Below are positions 51,485 to 60,797 of a stretch of DNA of 64,000 bases, in pieces. The stretch covers positions 310,001 to 374,000 of the forward strand of contig CAKQUE010000001.1 in NCBI GenBank assembly GCA_934277435.1, written 5' to 3'. Source of the DNA: an uncultured Alphaproteobacteria bacterium. GTDB lineage: Bacteria > Pseudomonadota > Alphaproteobacteria > RF32 > CAG-239. The notes under the pieces were generated by a model. It ran no database searches, was not told where the DNA came from, and saw nothing but the letters and a program-made list of their open reading frames with translations. Position 1 is the stretch's first letter. Every line of letters starts with the position of its first letter. The position numbers and the translations under genes were made by a program.

Positions 51485-52561
51485 ATGATTGTCTTGGGAA
51501 TTGAAAGCAGCTGCGATGATACTGGCGCCGCTGTGGTGACAGATGAAAAAGAAATTTTAGGCGAGGCTTTGCAGTCGCAGGAAGAACACAAGCGCTATGG
51601 CGGTGTGGTTCCAGAAATTGCCGCCCGCGCACATTTGGAACATGTTGATGAGATTGTCAGCGTTTGCTTGGAACGTGCGCATATTTCTTTAAATGAAGTT
51701 GATGCGATTGCCGCGTCTTCCGGCCCTGGGTTAATCGGCGGAGTGGTTGTCGGCGTGATGACGGCAAAGGCTTTGGCTTTGGCTTTGAACAAACCTTTTG
51801 TGGCGGTTAATCATTTGGAAGGTCATGCTTTGTGCGCCCGCTTAGTACACCCGATAGAATTTCCATATTTGCTGCTGCTGGTTTCTGGCGGGCATTGTCA
51901 GATTTTAGTGGTTAAAAATGTGGGCGAATATGAGCGTTTAGGCACGACCATAGATGACGCCGCCGGCGAAGCCTTTGATAAAGTAGCAAAAATGCTGGGC
52001 TTGGGATATCCAGGCGGACCGATGATTGAAAAAATGGCGTCGATCGGCGATGATTCTCGTTTTACACTGCCGCGTCCTTTGCTTAATTCCGGTGATTGCA
52101 ATTTATCATTCTCTGGTTTAAAGACTGCTGTGCGTAAAATTATCGAATCTTATTCTCCGGACGGGGAAATTGAACACGCTATTTTGCCTAAAGAAGATGT
52201 TGCCGATATATGTGCCTGTTTTCAGATGACGGCAACCGATTGTCTGGTGCGTAAGCTTGAAAAAGCTATTGCTTATTTTAAGCAAAAATATCCGACCGGA
52301 CAGCATTTAGTAGTTTCCGGCGGTGTGGCTTCCAACACTTATTTGCGCGGCAAACTTAATCAATTGGCCGAAAAAAACGGGCTGGAATTTGCGGCTCCGC
52401 CAATTCGTTTTTGCACGGATAACGGCGTAATGGTGGCTTGGGCTGGGTTGGAACGTTTCCGCAAAGGCTATGTCAGCCCACTTGATTTTAAACCGCGTCC
52501 ACGCTGGCCGCTAGATGAAAATGCACCTAAAGCTGCCGGTGCCGGCGGAGTTAAAGCCTAG
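51485..52561 (+). CDS. tsaD: tRNA N6-threonylcarbamoyladenosine transferase
   Basis: The 358-residue enzyme transfers threonylcarbamoyl to A37 of ANN-reading tRNAs. GIESSCDDT at the start binds nucleotide, His110 and His114 in NHLEGHALCARL bind the metal, and VSGGVASNTYLR is conserved. Partners TsaB, TsaC and TsaE are not in the window. The TAG stop overlaps the nth GTG by one base. Confidence 0.97.
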   Translation: MIVLGIESSCDDTGAAVVTDEKEILGEALQSQEEHKRYGGVVPEIAARAHLEHVDEIVSVCLERAHISLNEVDAIAASSGPGLIGGVVVGVMTAKALALALNKPFVAVNHLEGHALCARLVHPIEFPYLLLLVSGGHCQILVVKNVGEYERLGTTIDDAAGEAFDKVAKMLGLGYPGGPMIEKMASIGDDSRFTLPRPLLNSGDCNLSFSGLKTAVRKIIESYSPDGEIEHAILPKEDVADICACFQMTATDCLVRKLEKAIAYFKQKYPTGQHLVVSGGVASNTYLRGKLNQLAEKNGLEFAAPPIRFCTDNGVMVAWAGLERFRKGYVSPLDFKPRPRWPLDENAPKAAGAGGVKA

Positions 52562-53196
52562 TGCGTAAAGCGGCTGAAATTTTAGAAATTATGCGGATTT
52601 TTGCACGGGAGAATCCAAATCCGCAGTGTGAATTGCATTTCCATAATCCGTATACTTTGCTGGTGGCAGTAATGCTTTCGGCGCAGAGCACAGACAAAGG
52701 GGTTAACAAGGCGACCGAAGATTTGTTTAAAATTGCCGATACGCCGCAAAAAATGCTCGATTTGGGAATTGATAATCTCAAAAAATATATCAAAACCATC
52801 GGGCTCTATAATAACAAAGCTAAAAACATTATAGAAATGAGCCGGCAGCTGGTTGCGGATTTTGGCGGTGAAGTGCCGGCGGATAGAGATGTTTTGACTA
52901 CGTTGGCCGGAGTAGGACGCAAAACGGCTAATGTGGTTATGAATGTGTGGTTTAAACAGCCGACGTTAGCTGTGGATACTCACGTTATGCGCATTTCGCA
53001 CCGTTTAGACTTCAGTCAGGGCAAAACTCCGCTTGAAGTGGAAAAAGATTTGTTAAAAGTTCTGCCAAGAGATTTAATTATCAATACTAATCATTGGCTG
53101 GTGTTGTTTGGACGCTATATCTGTAAAGCACAGCGTCCGCTATGCGAAAATTGCCCGATTAGTTCTTTTTGCCATTGCAAAGATAAGCGTATTTAG
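52561..53196 (+). CDS. nth: endonuclease III
   Basis: The 211-residue glycosylase/AP lyase removes oxidised pyrimidines. Start codon GTG overlaps the tsaD stop. The helix-hairpin-helix LAGVGRKTANVV holds Lys121 and Asp139 follows in AVDTHV. The [4Fe-4S] loop is CKAQRPLCENCPISSFC (C-x6-C-x2-C-x5-C). It ends exactly against the convergent lipoprotein gene. Confidence 0.97.
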   Translation: MRKAAEILEIMRIFARENPNPQCELHFHNPYTLLVAVMLSAQSTDKGVNKATEDLFKIADTPQKMLDLGIDNLKKYIKTIGLYNNKAKNIIEMSRQLVADFGGEVPADRDVLTTLAGVGRKTANVVMNVWFKQPTLAVDTHVMRISHRLDFSQGKTPLEVEKDLLKVLPRDLIINTNHWLVLFGRYICKAQRPLCENCPISSFCHCKDKRI

Positions 53197-53763
53197 CTAC
53201 ATTTTACTCAAAGTTTGCGCAATGTCTTTAGTCATTTGGTGTACCGCCAAATTTTCGGCTTTTACCAGCGCGGCAATGGTGTTGCCATTGACCTTTGTTT
53301 CATAGGTAGATTGACGGCGTTTTAAAACATTGCCGTTGCTGTCTTGAATGTTCCACCAAACGGATAATTTAACTTTATCGCCGCGGTAAGCTTCTATTTT
53401 ATTGACTTCTATTTTGACATTGTATGGTAAAGTTTCGGTGTCATAACGCGCACTTTTTACAAATGACTTTGGTAGATAAGCAATTAAATCATTGGTTACG
53501 GTATTTTGCAAAACAGCAGGCAGCGCCTCGCCCCAGCGGCTGAATTCCAGCATATTTACTTTTTGCGATTGCGCATCGTAGGTTACAATTTGCGGACGAT
53601 CAAGCAGTTCTGGAACATTGATTGTTTGCACAGCGACGCTAAGTTGTTTTTGGGATACCATTTCTAAGTTTTGGCTGTTCATCATATAAAATGACGAATC
53701 CGGAGAACGCCAGCAGCAGGCTGCGGTCAAACTCAATACACAGTAGATTAAAACTTTTTTCAT
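53197..53763 (-). CDS. ABC transport auxiliary lipoprotein (PqiC-like)
   Basis: The 188-residue protein has a lipoprotein signal (SLTAAC, Cys16) and the ABC_trans_aux domain: LSVAVQTINVPELLDRPQIVTYD, WGEALPAVLQNTVTNDL, and a final helix. Such lipoproteins partner MCE transporters in the outer membrane. It is the last gene of mlaE-mlaF-mlaD and overlaps mlaD by 4 bases, so it should serve that phospholipid system in place of MlaA/MlaC. Confidence 0.88.
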   Translation of the reverse strand: MKKVLIYCVLSLTAACCWRSPDSSFYMMNSQNLEMVSQKQLSVAVQTINVPELLDRPQIVTYDAQSQKVNMLEFSRWGEALPAVLQNTVTNDLIAYLPKSFVKSARYDTETLPYNVKIEVNKIEAYRGDKVKLSVWWNIQDSNGNVLKRRQSTYETKVNGNTIAALVKAENLAVHQMTKDIAQTLSKM

Positions 53764-54542
53764 TTTGGTCTCCTTTTACCTTGTAACATTGCTTCTGGAT
53801 GACGTTCCAAATAATCGGCGAGATTTTGCACAGAGCGGCCGGCTCTGGACATTTGCTCGACCATGGCATTAAAGTTATTGATGGTTTTTTCGGCCCGCGT
53901 TGCCTGACTATCCAGCAATTTGTCGGTTTTTGCCGTAATATTGTACATATTATCCATAATCGGCGGCAGTTTATCATCGAGTTCTTTTAATAAATTACCC
54001 AGCTGCATCATATTTTCGCGGAAGGGAATTTCTTGCAGGTCTTTAGATATCATGCCGATAGAAGAAATAACCGTTGGAATTTCCATATGTTCTCCAGTAC
54101 CGCGTAAAATAGCCGGAGTGCTAGGATCCATATCAAGCTCAATCATCAGTTGGCCAGTCAAATAGTTGGCACTGATTAAGCGGGCGCGCAGACCTTTTTC
54201 AATAAGGCTATGCAAAATTTCTTTCGGCGAGGCTTCTTTGCCGTCTTTCATCTGAAAAGAACGGTTTTGCTTAAACGTGATAAAGACCGGCATTTTGAAA
54301 GTACCATTCTGCAAATTGGTTATCAGGCTGATTTTGGCGACTTGACCAACCTCAACGCCCTTAAACACTACCGAAGAACCGACATTTAAGCCTTGGATAG
54401 ATTCTTCAAAATACAAAACTACGTATTGCGAATCGTCAGAGGTGAATTTTTTGCCGACATAGTGAAAGATAATGGCGGAAAATACTAAAAAACCGGTAAG
54501 AACAAAAAGTCCGACTATTTTATATGTTTTATTTTTTTGCAT
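53760..54542 (-). CDS. mlaD: MlaD-like MCE protein
   Basis: The 260-residue protein has one N-terminal membrane segment (about 8-28) and an MCE domain (about 38-120) with GLNVGSSVVFKGVEVGQV. The helical C-terminus (about 165-245) would line the hexameric lipid channel. It links the inner-membrane ABC transporter to the periplasm. It overlaps mlaF by 14 bases. Confidence 0.92.
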   Translation of the reverse strand: MQKNKTYKIVGLFVLTGFLVFSAIIFHYVGKKFTSDDSQYVVLYFEESIQGLNVGSSVVFKGVEVGQVAKISLITNLQNGTFKMPVFITFKQNRSFQMKDGKEASPKEILHSLIEKGLRARLISANYLTGQLMIELDMDPSTPAILRGTGEHMEIPTVISSIGMISKDLQEIPFRENMMQLGNLLKELDDKLPPIMDNMYNITAKTDKLLDSQATRAEKTINNFNAMVEQMSRAGRSVQNLADYLERHPEAMLQGKRRPK

Positions 54543-55287
54543 TTGCGTTACCTCTTGTTAAAAATTCTAAAACTTCGGAGTTTGGTGGATTTTTTAAAAT
54601 GTCGTGCGGGTTGCCTTTGGCTAAAATGCTTTTACTCATCGGGTCTAAAAAAATAGAATTTGTGCCAATAGCAAAAATTGAGGCCAGCTCATGCGTGACA
54701 ACCACGATTGTGGTACCCAAACTGCGGTTTATTTCAATAATTAAATCATCTAAATTGCGAGAGCTGATAGGGTCTAATCCGGCAGATGGCTCGTCAAAAT
54801 ACACAATCTCCGGATCTAGCGCCAAAGCTCTGGCTAAACCAGCGCGCTTTTTCATACCGCCGCTGATTTCTGAAGGGTAAAAATCATCAAAACCGGCTAG
54901 TCCGACAAGTGACAATTTCAGCGAGGCGAGCTCTTTAATTTCGGCGGTGGAATAGCTGGAATATTGCTGTAAAGGCAGGGCGATGTTTTCGGCCAAAGTC
55001 ATGGAGCTGAACAAAGCTCCGCTTTGATAAAGAATGCCTGATTTTTTACGGATTTCTTCTAACTGGAACGATGATGCTTGGGCAATGTTTGTACCATCAA
55101 TGATAACATCACCGCTTAGCGGCGGCAATAACCCCGTGAGGACACGCAGCATACTGCTTTTACCGCAGCCGCTGCCTCCCATAATGATAAAAATATCGCC
55201 TTTATTGACGGTAAAATCGGCGTGCTGCTGCAATATGAAATTGCCGTAGCCCATGGTTAAATCTTTTACTTCTATCATTGCGGTCAT
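54529..55287 (-). CDS. mlaF: MlaF-like ABC transporter ATPase
   Basis: The 252-residue ATPase has Walker A GGSGCGKSSMLR, Q-loop YQSGALF, signature SGGMKKRAGLARAL and Walker B IVYFDEPSAGLDP, with the family pattern VVTHELASIFAI. It drives phospholipid transport with MlaE and MlaD. It overlaps mlaE by 4 bases. Confidence 0.95.
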   Translation of the reverse strand: MTAMIEVKDLTMGYGNFILQQHADFTVNKGDIFIIMGGSGCGKSSMLRVLTGLLPPLSGDVIIDGTNIAQASSFQLEEIRKKSGILYQSGALFSSMTLAENIALPLQQYSSYSTAEIKELASLKLSLVGLAGFDDFYPSEISGGMKKRAGLARALALDPEIVYFDEPSAGLDPISSRNLDDLIIEINRSLGTTIVVVTHELASIFAIGTNSIFLDPMSKSILAKGNPHDILKNPPNSEVLEFLTRGNANAKK

Positions 55288-56420
55288 ATATCAAGCTCCT
55301 GACAAATAACGGTAATGATTCCGGTGGCAACAATCATCCAAACAATAGCGCAAACTACCGAACGTGTGGTGGCCAAACCGACACTGTCTGAATTGCGGCC
55401 GCAGCTGATACCCTGATAACAGCCGCATAGGGCAATAATAACACCAAAACACAGGCTATGAAACAAACCAACCAAAAAGTTGCCCAAATGAAATGCGTTG
55501 AAAGCATATTTCCAATATTCTTGATATGGTAAGCCAATCAAAACAACCCCGACAAAAGCACCTCCGACCATGCCCATAAAATCTGACAGCATTGTCAAAA
55601 TAGGCATGGCAATAACCAAGGCTAAAAGGCGGGGCAAAACTAAAAAGTCTATACGCGATAACCCCATGGTTTCTAACGCGTCTAATTCTTCATTGACTTG
55701 CATGGTGCCGATTGCCGCGGCATATGAAGAACCAGTGCGCCCAGCCATGATGATGCCCACCATGATGGCGCCCATAATTCGGCACATACCAATCGTTACT
55801 AGACTAGCAATGTATATCTGCGCGCCAAATTCTTGCAGCTGCACTCCGCCGACAAAAGCTAAAATTAAGCCAACTAAAAAGCTGATTAAGGCGACAATCC
55901 CCAGAGCTTTGGGACCGCAATCTTCCAGCGCAGCCAAAAAATCGATTTTGCGCATAATGGTATTGGCGGTAAAAAGACGTCCCACTGCACCAAATGTTTG
56001 TCCGCAAAAATTCAAAACTTTAGCCGAAAGTTTTACTAAACTGATGGTTTTGTAGCCGATATTTTCAATAAATCCTAGATTGTTGTCATCGGCTTTTGTC
56101 GGCGAGCGGTCAACCTCAAACGCCAGACGGATTAAATCTTGTATATTTTGCGGTAGATTTGAAGTGTCGGTTGGGATATTTTGTTTTTTGGCTTGCTTTA
56201 TTGTGTCAAATATCAAAAGCAATAACGACGAATCCCACTTATCCAAGCCGGTAGCGCTGAAATAGATACATTGTATATTTTTTTTGACGGCGCTATGAAT
56301 TTTATTTAAAACCGCAGCACCGTCAAATTGCTGAAAATTACCGGAAAAACAAATTGCCAGACAATTATTATCTGTATGTAGGGCAACGTTAGGCTGCTGA
56401 TTATTTGTTTTTTCCGTCAT
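55284..56420 (-). CDS. mlaE: MlaE-like permease with N-terminal STAS-like domain
   Basis: The 378-residue protein has a STAS-like domain (about 10-105, GNFQQFDGAAVLNKI, FSATGLDKWDSSLLLLIFD). The MlaE permease region with five or six membrane segments (about 165-375) follows, including GRTGSSYAAAIGTMQVNEELDALETMG. Classical MlaE lacks the STAS part, which in E. coli is a separate protein, MlaB; fused forms are known. I use the ATG at 56420, inside the end of yacG; another ATG two codons earlier is possible. It begins the mla set within a longer operon. Confidence 0.88.
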   Translation of the reverse strand: MTEKTNNQQPNVALHTDNNCLAICFSGNFQQFDGAAVLNKIHSAVKKNIQCIYFSATGLDKWDSSLLLLIFDTIKQAKKQNIPTDTSNLPQNIQDLIRLAFEVDRSPTKADDNNLGFIENIGYKTISLVKLSAKVLNFCGQTFGAVGRLFTANTIMRKIDFLAALEDCGPKALGIVALISFLVGLILAFVGGVQLQEFGAQIYIASLVTIGMCRIMGAIMVGIIMAGRTGSSYAAAIGTMQVNEELDALETMGLSRIDFLVLPRLLALVIAMPILTMLSDFMGMVGGAFVGVVLIGLPYQEYWKYAFNAFHLGNFLVGLFHSLCFGVIIALCGCYQGISCGRNSDSVGLATTRSVVCAIVWMIVATGIITVICQELDI

Positions 56421-56616
56421 ATTCATTTTCCAAAGCTTCGTAAAGTTCTTCGGTTTCCATTTCATCAAGCGTTTCCGCCGGAACAGAGTAGTCACCGTTA
56501 AACCAACGTCCTAAGTCAATGTCTGCGCATCTTTTGGAGCAAAACGGAGCGTATTTGTCATCACTAAACAATTTATGGCAAATCGGGCATTTATGTGTTT
56601 TGATGACATTATCCAT
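56401..56616 (-). CDS. yacG: DNA gyrase inhibitor YacG
   Basis: The 71-residue zinc protein has CPICHKLFSDDKYAPFCSKRC, four cysteines, then ADIDLGRWFNGDYSVP, typical of YacG. In E. coli it binds GyrB and inhibits gyrase. GGAG lies 8 bases before the ATG. It begins 2 bases after the rng stop and its end overlaps mlaE. Confidence 0.93.
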   Translation of the reverse strand: MDNVIKTHKCPICHKLFSDDKYAPFCSKRCADIDLGRWFNGDYSVPAETLDEMETEELYEALENEYDGKNK

Positions 56617-56618
56617 TT

Positions 56619-57782
56619 TTATGGCTCCACGCGTCCAGTTCCGCTGCAGGTAGGGCATTCAACAGTGTATAAATCACGCAAAGACGGGCGGCGGCGCTGA
56701 CGCAGTATTTCTACATTGCCGGCACGGCTCAAACCGAGTACTCGACTGTGACATATATCATCGGCAAGCTCTTCTTCCAAGACCTCAAGCACTTTTTTCA
56801 TAAAACGGTATTCGGAAGAACCCGCAAAATCAATGATTATTTTGCCAGATAAGTTGCGTAAACGAATTTGACGGGCAATTTCTTTGGCTGCCTCAATATT
56901 CAGACTATCAATGTCGCCAACGCTGCGTTTGCCGCCGCTATCAACATCAATTGCCACAAAAGCGCGAGTTTCTTCAATATGCAAATTACCGCCATGTTTC
57001 AATTTTACGGTACGGTTTAAGGCTTCGACAATTGCATCATCTATGCCAAATTCTTCAAAAGCTTCTTTTTGCAAAGTAACAGTTCCGGCAAAAATGGCTT
57101 CAACTTGCTCTTTTAGTTTTGGTGTATCAACCACAACTTCTTTTAGACTATCTTTATAGCGGCGGAGATATTCAAACAAAGGATTTTCTTTGTTATAAAG
57201 AACAGCCGGAGCAGTCATAGTGCGAGCTTTTTTACGTATGTTTTCATAGGCTTCGCGCAACGAGATCATTTCTTCCAGCAACTGGTTTTCGGTGGCTTCG
57301 GTTGAAACAGTGCGCAAAATCCAGCCTTCTTGTCCTTGAGAATGTTCTTGTACAAATTTTTTGTAGGCAGAGGCTTTTTCAATATCTTCAATTTTAGATG
57401 AAGCTTCAACATCAAATTTGAACGGGCAATAAACCAAATAAATTCCGGCCAACTGAATGTTGCGGACAACCTTAGCGCCCTTTTCAGCTCGTTTTTCTTG
57501 AGTTACCTGCACAACAACGCTTTGACCCTCACTCATATTTGCTTCTTTAAGGGTTGGTTCATATGAATTTAAAAATGCTTCGCGTCCATCGCCGATATTT
57601 ACCATAAAACCGGTGCGGTCATTGGCTAAACTGATTTTTTTGCTAATGCGTCCCAAATATACATTGCCCTCAATGGCTCTGTTTTCATTATAGATATCAA
57701 TTTCCATCAAGCCGGTTTCATCAAAAACGGCAATTCCAGAAGTTTCGTCATTACGGTCAAATATAATTTTTTCTGCTTTCAT
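56619..57782 (-). CDS. rng: ribonuclease G
   Basis: The 387-residue protein has the S1 domain (about 35-115, GNVYLGRISKKI), the RNase E/G catalytic residues in FVAIDVDSG and KIIIDFAG, and the zinc-link CPTC near the end. It cuts 16S precursor and mRNA at A/U-rich single strands. It is short, without the RNase E scaffold tail. It overlaps maf by 4 bases. Confidence 0.94.
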   Translation of the reverse strand: MKAEKIIFDRNDETSGIAVFDETGLMEIDIYNENRAIEGNVYLGRISKKISLANDRTGFMVNIGDGREAFLNSYEPTLKEANMSEGQSVVVQVTQEKRAEKGAKVVRNIQLAGIYLVYCPFKFDVEASSKIEDIEKASAYKKFVQEHSQGQEGWILRTVSTEATENQLLEEMISLREAYENIRKKARTMTAPAVLYNKENPLFEYLRRYKDSLKEVVVDTPKLKEQVEAIFAGTVTLQKEAFEEFGIDDAIVEALNRTVKLKHGGNLHIEETRAFVAIDVDSGGKRSVGDIDSLNIEAAKEIARQIRLRNLSGKIIIDFAGSSEYRFMKKVLEVLEEELADDICHSRVLGLSRAGNVEILRQRRRPSLRDLYTVECPTCSGTGRVEP

Positions 57783-58357
57783 CGGATGTTCTCCCCTTTT
57801 AATAGATTTAGAGTTTCATAGAGCGGCAAGCCGATTATTCCACTGTATGAACCTAAAATGCGGCTGACATAGGCGGCAATACAGCCATCTATGCGATATC
57901 CGCAAACACCATGCCAATCAGCGCTTTGCACATAATTTTTGATTTCTTCTGGCGCTAGTTTTTTCATAGTGATTTTGGAACTTATGGTTTTTTGCGAGAT
58001 TTTACCATTTTTATTTATCAAGCAAACCGAACTGATAACGCGGTGAGTTTTGCCAGATAGCAAATTCATCACATTAGTTTGTTCTTCGTCATTTTTAGCC
58101 TTATGCAAAATTTTTTTGCCCACAGCAACAATAGTATCGCAAGCTAAAATGTTTTCATTAGGATATTCAGCGGCAATTTTTTGCGCTTTTTCTAAAGCCA
58201 TGCGTCTAACATAGGGCAGAGGATCTTCATGCGGCAAGCAATCTTCACAAATATCTGCCGGAGCAATTTTTTTTGGTTCATAAGCAATTTGCCGCAACAA
58301 GGCAATGCGTTGCGGCGAACCGGAGGCTAAAATAAAATCTTTTACTTGTTCAACCAT
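57779..58357 (-). CDS. maf: Maf-family nucleotide pyrophosphatase
   Basis: The 192-residue protein has ILASGSPQRIALL at the start (usual SPRR reads SPQR), YVRRMALEKA, ACDTIVAVGKKI and SGKTHRVISSV. Family members hydrolyse modified or canonical nucleoside triphosphates. It is in the rng-yacG-mla run. Confidence 0.93.
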   Translation of the reverse strand: MVEQVKDFILASGSPQRIALLRQIAYEPKKIAPADICEDCLPHEDPLPYVRRMALEKAQKIAAEYPNENILACDTIVAVGKKILHKAKNDEEQTNVMNLLSGKTHRVISSVCLINKNGKISQKTISSKITMKKLAPEEIKNYVQSADWHGVCGYRIDGCIAAYVSRILGSYSGIIGLPLYETLNLLKGENIR

Positions 58358-58363
58358 GGGGCA

Positions 58364-58789
58364 TTAGGCCTCATCGTCATAGGTTTTTTCCATACGTTCA
58401 TGGCGTTCTTGCGCTTCAATAGACAAAGTGGCTACCGGACGTGCTTCCAGTCTATCCAAACCGATAGGTTCACCGGTTTCTTCACAATAACCATATGTAC
58501 CGTCTTCTATTCTATCTAAAGCGGCGTCAATTTTGGAAATAAGTTTGCGGATGCGGTCTTTGGTGCGCAAGTCAAGAGATTTATCTGTTTCCATAGAGGC
58601 GCGGTCGATTTCATCTGGCTGATTCAAACCGCCCTGACGCAAGTCTGCCAAGGTGTCAACTGATTGTGAAACAATAGATTTCTTCCAATTTTCCAGCTTC
58701 TGGCGGAAGTATTCAAGCTGCATGTCATTCATGTATTCTTCATCTGCCGAAGGTTTGTAGTCTGGTGGTAAAACAATAGAAGCTGTCAT
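58364..58789 (-). CDS. dksA: DksA-like RNA polymerase-binding protein
   Basis: The 141-residue protein has the DksA coiled coil (about 25-105) and the degenerate zinc region YGYCEETGEPIGLDRLEARPVATLSIEAQERHE. Only one of four zinc cysteines remains, as in other alphaproteobacteria. DksA works with ppGpp on RNA polymerase. It starts the run dksA-maf-rng-yacG-mla. Confidence 0.93.
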   Translation of the reverse strand: MTASIVLPPDYKPSADEEYMNDMQLEYFRQKLENWKKSIVSQSVDTLADLRQGGLNQPDEIDRASMETDKSLDLRTKDRIRKLISKIDAALDRIEDGTYGYCEETGEPIGLDRLEARPVATLSIEAQERHERMEKTYDDEA

Positions 58790-58881
58790 TTACGTATCTC
58801 CTCATAAAAATTAATTTCTAAAAAAATATCAATTTTGTATCAAAACTTCAACCATTATTCTGATTTAGTCACACAAAAGGG

Positions 58882-59478
58882 TTAATTAAACTCCCACATA
58901 ATGAAATTGCCTTTGTCGGGTTTGTCGCACTGACCATTGTCGTTTAAATCTTTGCCGGCCAGAGCTGAACGTTTGGTTGGTAAGGCTGATATTCCTGAAG
59001 TTGTGTCAGCGTATATTGGCCATGTCCACTGGTTGTTATTGATGTAAATACTGTATAAGTCCACAATTTTGTTATTTATCCATTCTTTCATTCCCAACTC
59101 AATGCATTGTTCGCGGGTTAGGTTATTGAATCTTATCGAGAATCTTCCTTCTCTGGAGCCTAGTTCTACTTCACCGCCAAAAGCGTGATAAATTTTGTTG
59201 CTTTTGCCCATTTTAAAACTGTTTGGCAGTAGGCGACGGCCTTCGGTTGTGCCGGTTTTTATTGAGTCAATTGTATGTTCGTAATCGGAATCGATAGTTG
59301 AGGCCTTGACAATGGCGCTGGCTAAATCAGAAACCTGAATTGAAGCTTTACTGAGTTTATATTGATTATATGAACCAGTAATAATTTTGCTGACACCGGC
59401 GATAACGGCCATTACTGCAGCCATGTAGCCCATAACTTCTACCATTGAACGGCCGGATTGTGTAATTGTGTTATTCAT
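58882..59478 (-). CDS. type IV prepilin-like protein 3
   Basis: The 198-residue protein has the leader QSGRSMVEVMGYMAAVMAVIAG with Arg at +1 and Glu at +5, as in the two prepilins at 8.5-10 kb, but the helix after it is different. The C-terminal part resembles PilS-type pilins in general form (NLTREQCIELGMKEW) and ends with NGQCDKPDKGNFIMWEF. It stands alone. The shared GRSM leader suggests one prepilin peptidase serves all three. Confidence 0.8.
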   Translation of the reverse strand: MNNTITQSGRSMVEVMGYMAAVMAVIAGVSKIITGSYNQYKLSKASIQVSDLASAIVKASTIDSDYEHTIDSIKTGTTEGRRLLPNSFKMGKSNKIYHAFGGEVELGSREGRFSIRFNNLTREQCIELGMKEWINNKIVDLYSIYINNNQWTWPIYADTTSGISALPTKRSALAGKDLNDNGQCDKPDKGNFIMWEFN

Positions 59479-59610
59479 CGCATATTCCTTATCCTACTTA
59501 TAATAAGTATCACAAAAAACATTTTTTCTCAATAAAATTTGTAAAATGACTTTATTTTTATAACAAAATTATTATAATGCAGTCATTAGGTGCTAATGGA
59601 AGGATTATAA

Positions 59611-60165
59611 ATGAAAAAAATTACATTTGTTTTAACATTTTTAGCAATTATCGGTATAAATGCTAAAATTTGTGCCGCCGATAGCTATAAATATACGCCA
59701 TATGTTGGGGTAGGGTATTCATTTGATAGAACTCAAGTCGCAAATTTGCGTCCGGAATACAGTAGTCTCAATGTTTATGTGGGGTCAGATTATAGCAAAT
59801 ATTTTGGCACGGAAATGTTTTTTAAACAAAGTGCAAGCCGTAAAAATGGGCAAGCGCCGCACAAATTGAAAAGTTCGGAGCGTGCGTACGGTTTGGATTT
59901 GCTAGCCTATTTGCCGCTGGATTGTGAACAAAAGTTTTCGCTTTTGGCAACGGCAGGTGTGGGAGAATATGTTTTTAAGCTGAAAAACAGTGGCTATAAA
60001 CATCACAATGAACATGGCTACGGCTATCGTTTTGGTGGCGGTTTGAAATATGTACTTGACAGTCATTGGCAGACACGTTTTATTGGTAGATATGTTGATT
60101 TTGATAAAGTTGACGGTATAAATCAAGCTTGGGAATATAATTTAAGTTTGGAATATCATTTTTAA
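59611..60165 (+). CDS. outer-membrane beta-barrel protein
   Basis: The 184-residue protein has a signal peptide (1-23, ICAAD) and alternating strands ending in a terminal Phe (LSLEYHF), the outer-membrane insertion signal. TPYVGVGYSFDRT and the repeated GYGYRFGGGLKY are typical of small eight-strand OmpA/OmpW-like barrels. The role is unknown. It is followed after 16 bases by a small lipoprotein-like or secreted gene. Confidence 0.82.
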   Translation: MKKITFVLTFLAIIGINAKICAADSYKYTPYVGVGYSFDRTQVANLRPEYSSLNVYVGSDYSKYFGTEMFFKQSASRKNGQAPHKLKSSERAYGLDLLAYLPLDCEQKFSLLATAGVGEYVFKLKNSGYKHHNEHGYGYRFGGGLKYVLDSHWQTRFIGRYVDFDKVDGINQAWEYNLSLEYHF

Positions 60166-60181
60166 TAAAATAGGGGGCTCT

Positions 60182-60676
60182 ATGTTGAAAAAAGTTATAG
60201 TCGTATTGGCTTTGGTGATTTTAGTTGGATTTAGCTTTTCTTTGGTTTCTAAAAATCATAAGACAGAAGATGTTAAAAACACGGCAGAGCAAGAGCAAAA
60301 AATAAAACTGCCGAAAACAGTTTTTGCTTTTGTAAAAGATTCACTGCCGGCGGAATGTTTGGAAAAAGATAAGCAGCTGTGTGCTGTGGAACAAGCAGTA
60401 AAATGCACAATTAATCCGAGTTTGGATAATTGTAAGAATCTGAATTTGCCTAAGTTTATCTTTATGCAGGATCCGGGGTTGGATAGACCTACTGAAATCA
60501 GTTATAAAATCACAAATCGCCGCGTATTGGTCAATAATAATGTCGAAATTTATACCGACAGTACTTGTAACGGCAGTTGGTTTGGGCTTTGTCAAGGAAC
60601 AATTATTTATGTTTTGACAGAACCGGAAAATGCTAATGGCGAATGGTTTGTAAAAGATATTTATGCTATTGAATAG
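60182..60676 (+). CDS. hypothetical exported cysteine-rich protein
   Basis: I do not recognise this 164-residue protein. A hydrophobic N-terminal helix (4-22) acts as signal or anchor. Six cysteines (about residues 59, 67, 75, 84, 129, 137) could pair in the periplasm. It follows the beta-barrel gene closely and a strong terminator ends the pair. Confidence 0.7.
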   Translation: MLKKVIVVLALVILVGFSFSLVSKNHKTEDVKNTAEQEQKIKLPKTVFAFVKDSLPAECLEKDKQLCAVEQAVKCTINPSLDNCKNLNLPKFIFMQDPGLDRPTEISYKITNRRVLVNNNVEIYTDSTCNGSWFGLCQGTIIYVLTEPENANGEWFVKDIYAIE

Positions 60677-60693
60677 CCGTAAGAACGAGTGCG

Positions 60694-60732
60694 AAAAAAA
60701 CGCTTTTCACTTTTGTTGAAAAGCGTTTTTTT
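60694..60732 (+). terminator. terminator of the beta-barrel operon
   Basis: AACGCTTTTCA pairs perfectly with TGAAAAGCGTT and a T7 run follows. Confidence 0.85.
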
Positions 60733-60744
60733 GTTGCCGGATAT

Positions 60745-60778
60745 AAAAATAAACCGCTTGTTACAGCGGTTTATTTTT
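60745..60778 (-). terminator. terminator of secE-nusG
   Basis: A 14-base perfect stem (AAATAAACCGCT with AGCGGTTTATTT) around TGTTAC; a T run follows on the minus strand. Confidence 0.9.
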
Positions 60779-60797
60779 ACATTAGCTAAAATGTTGA

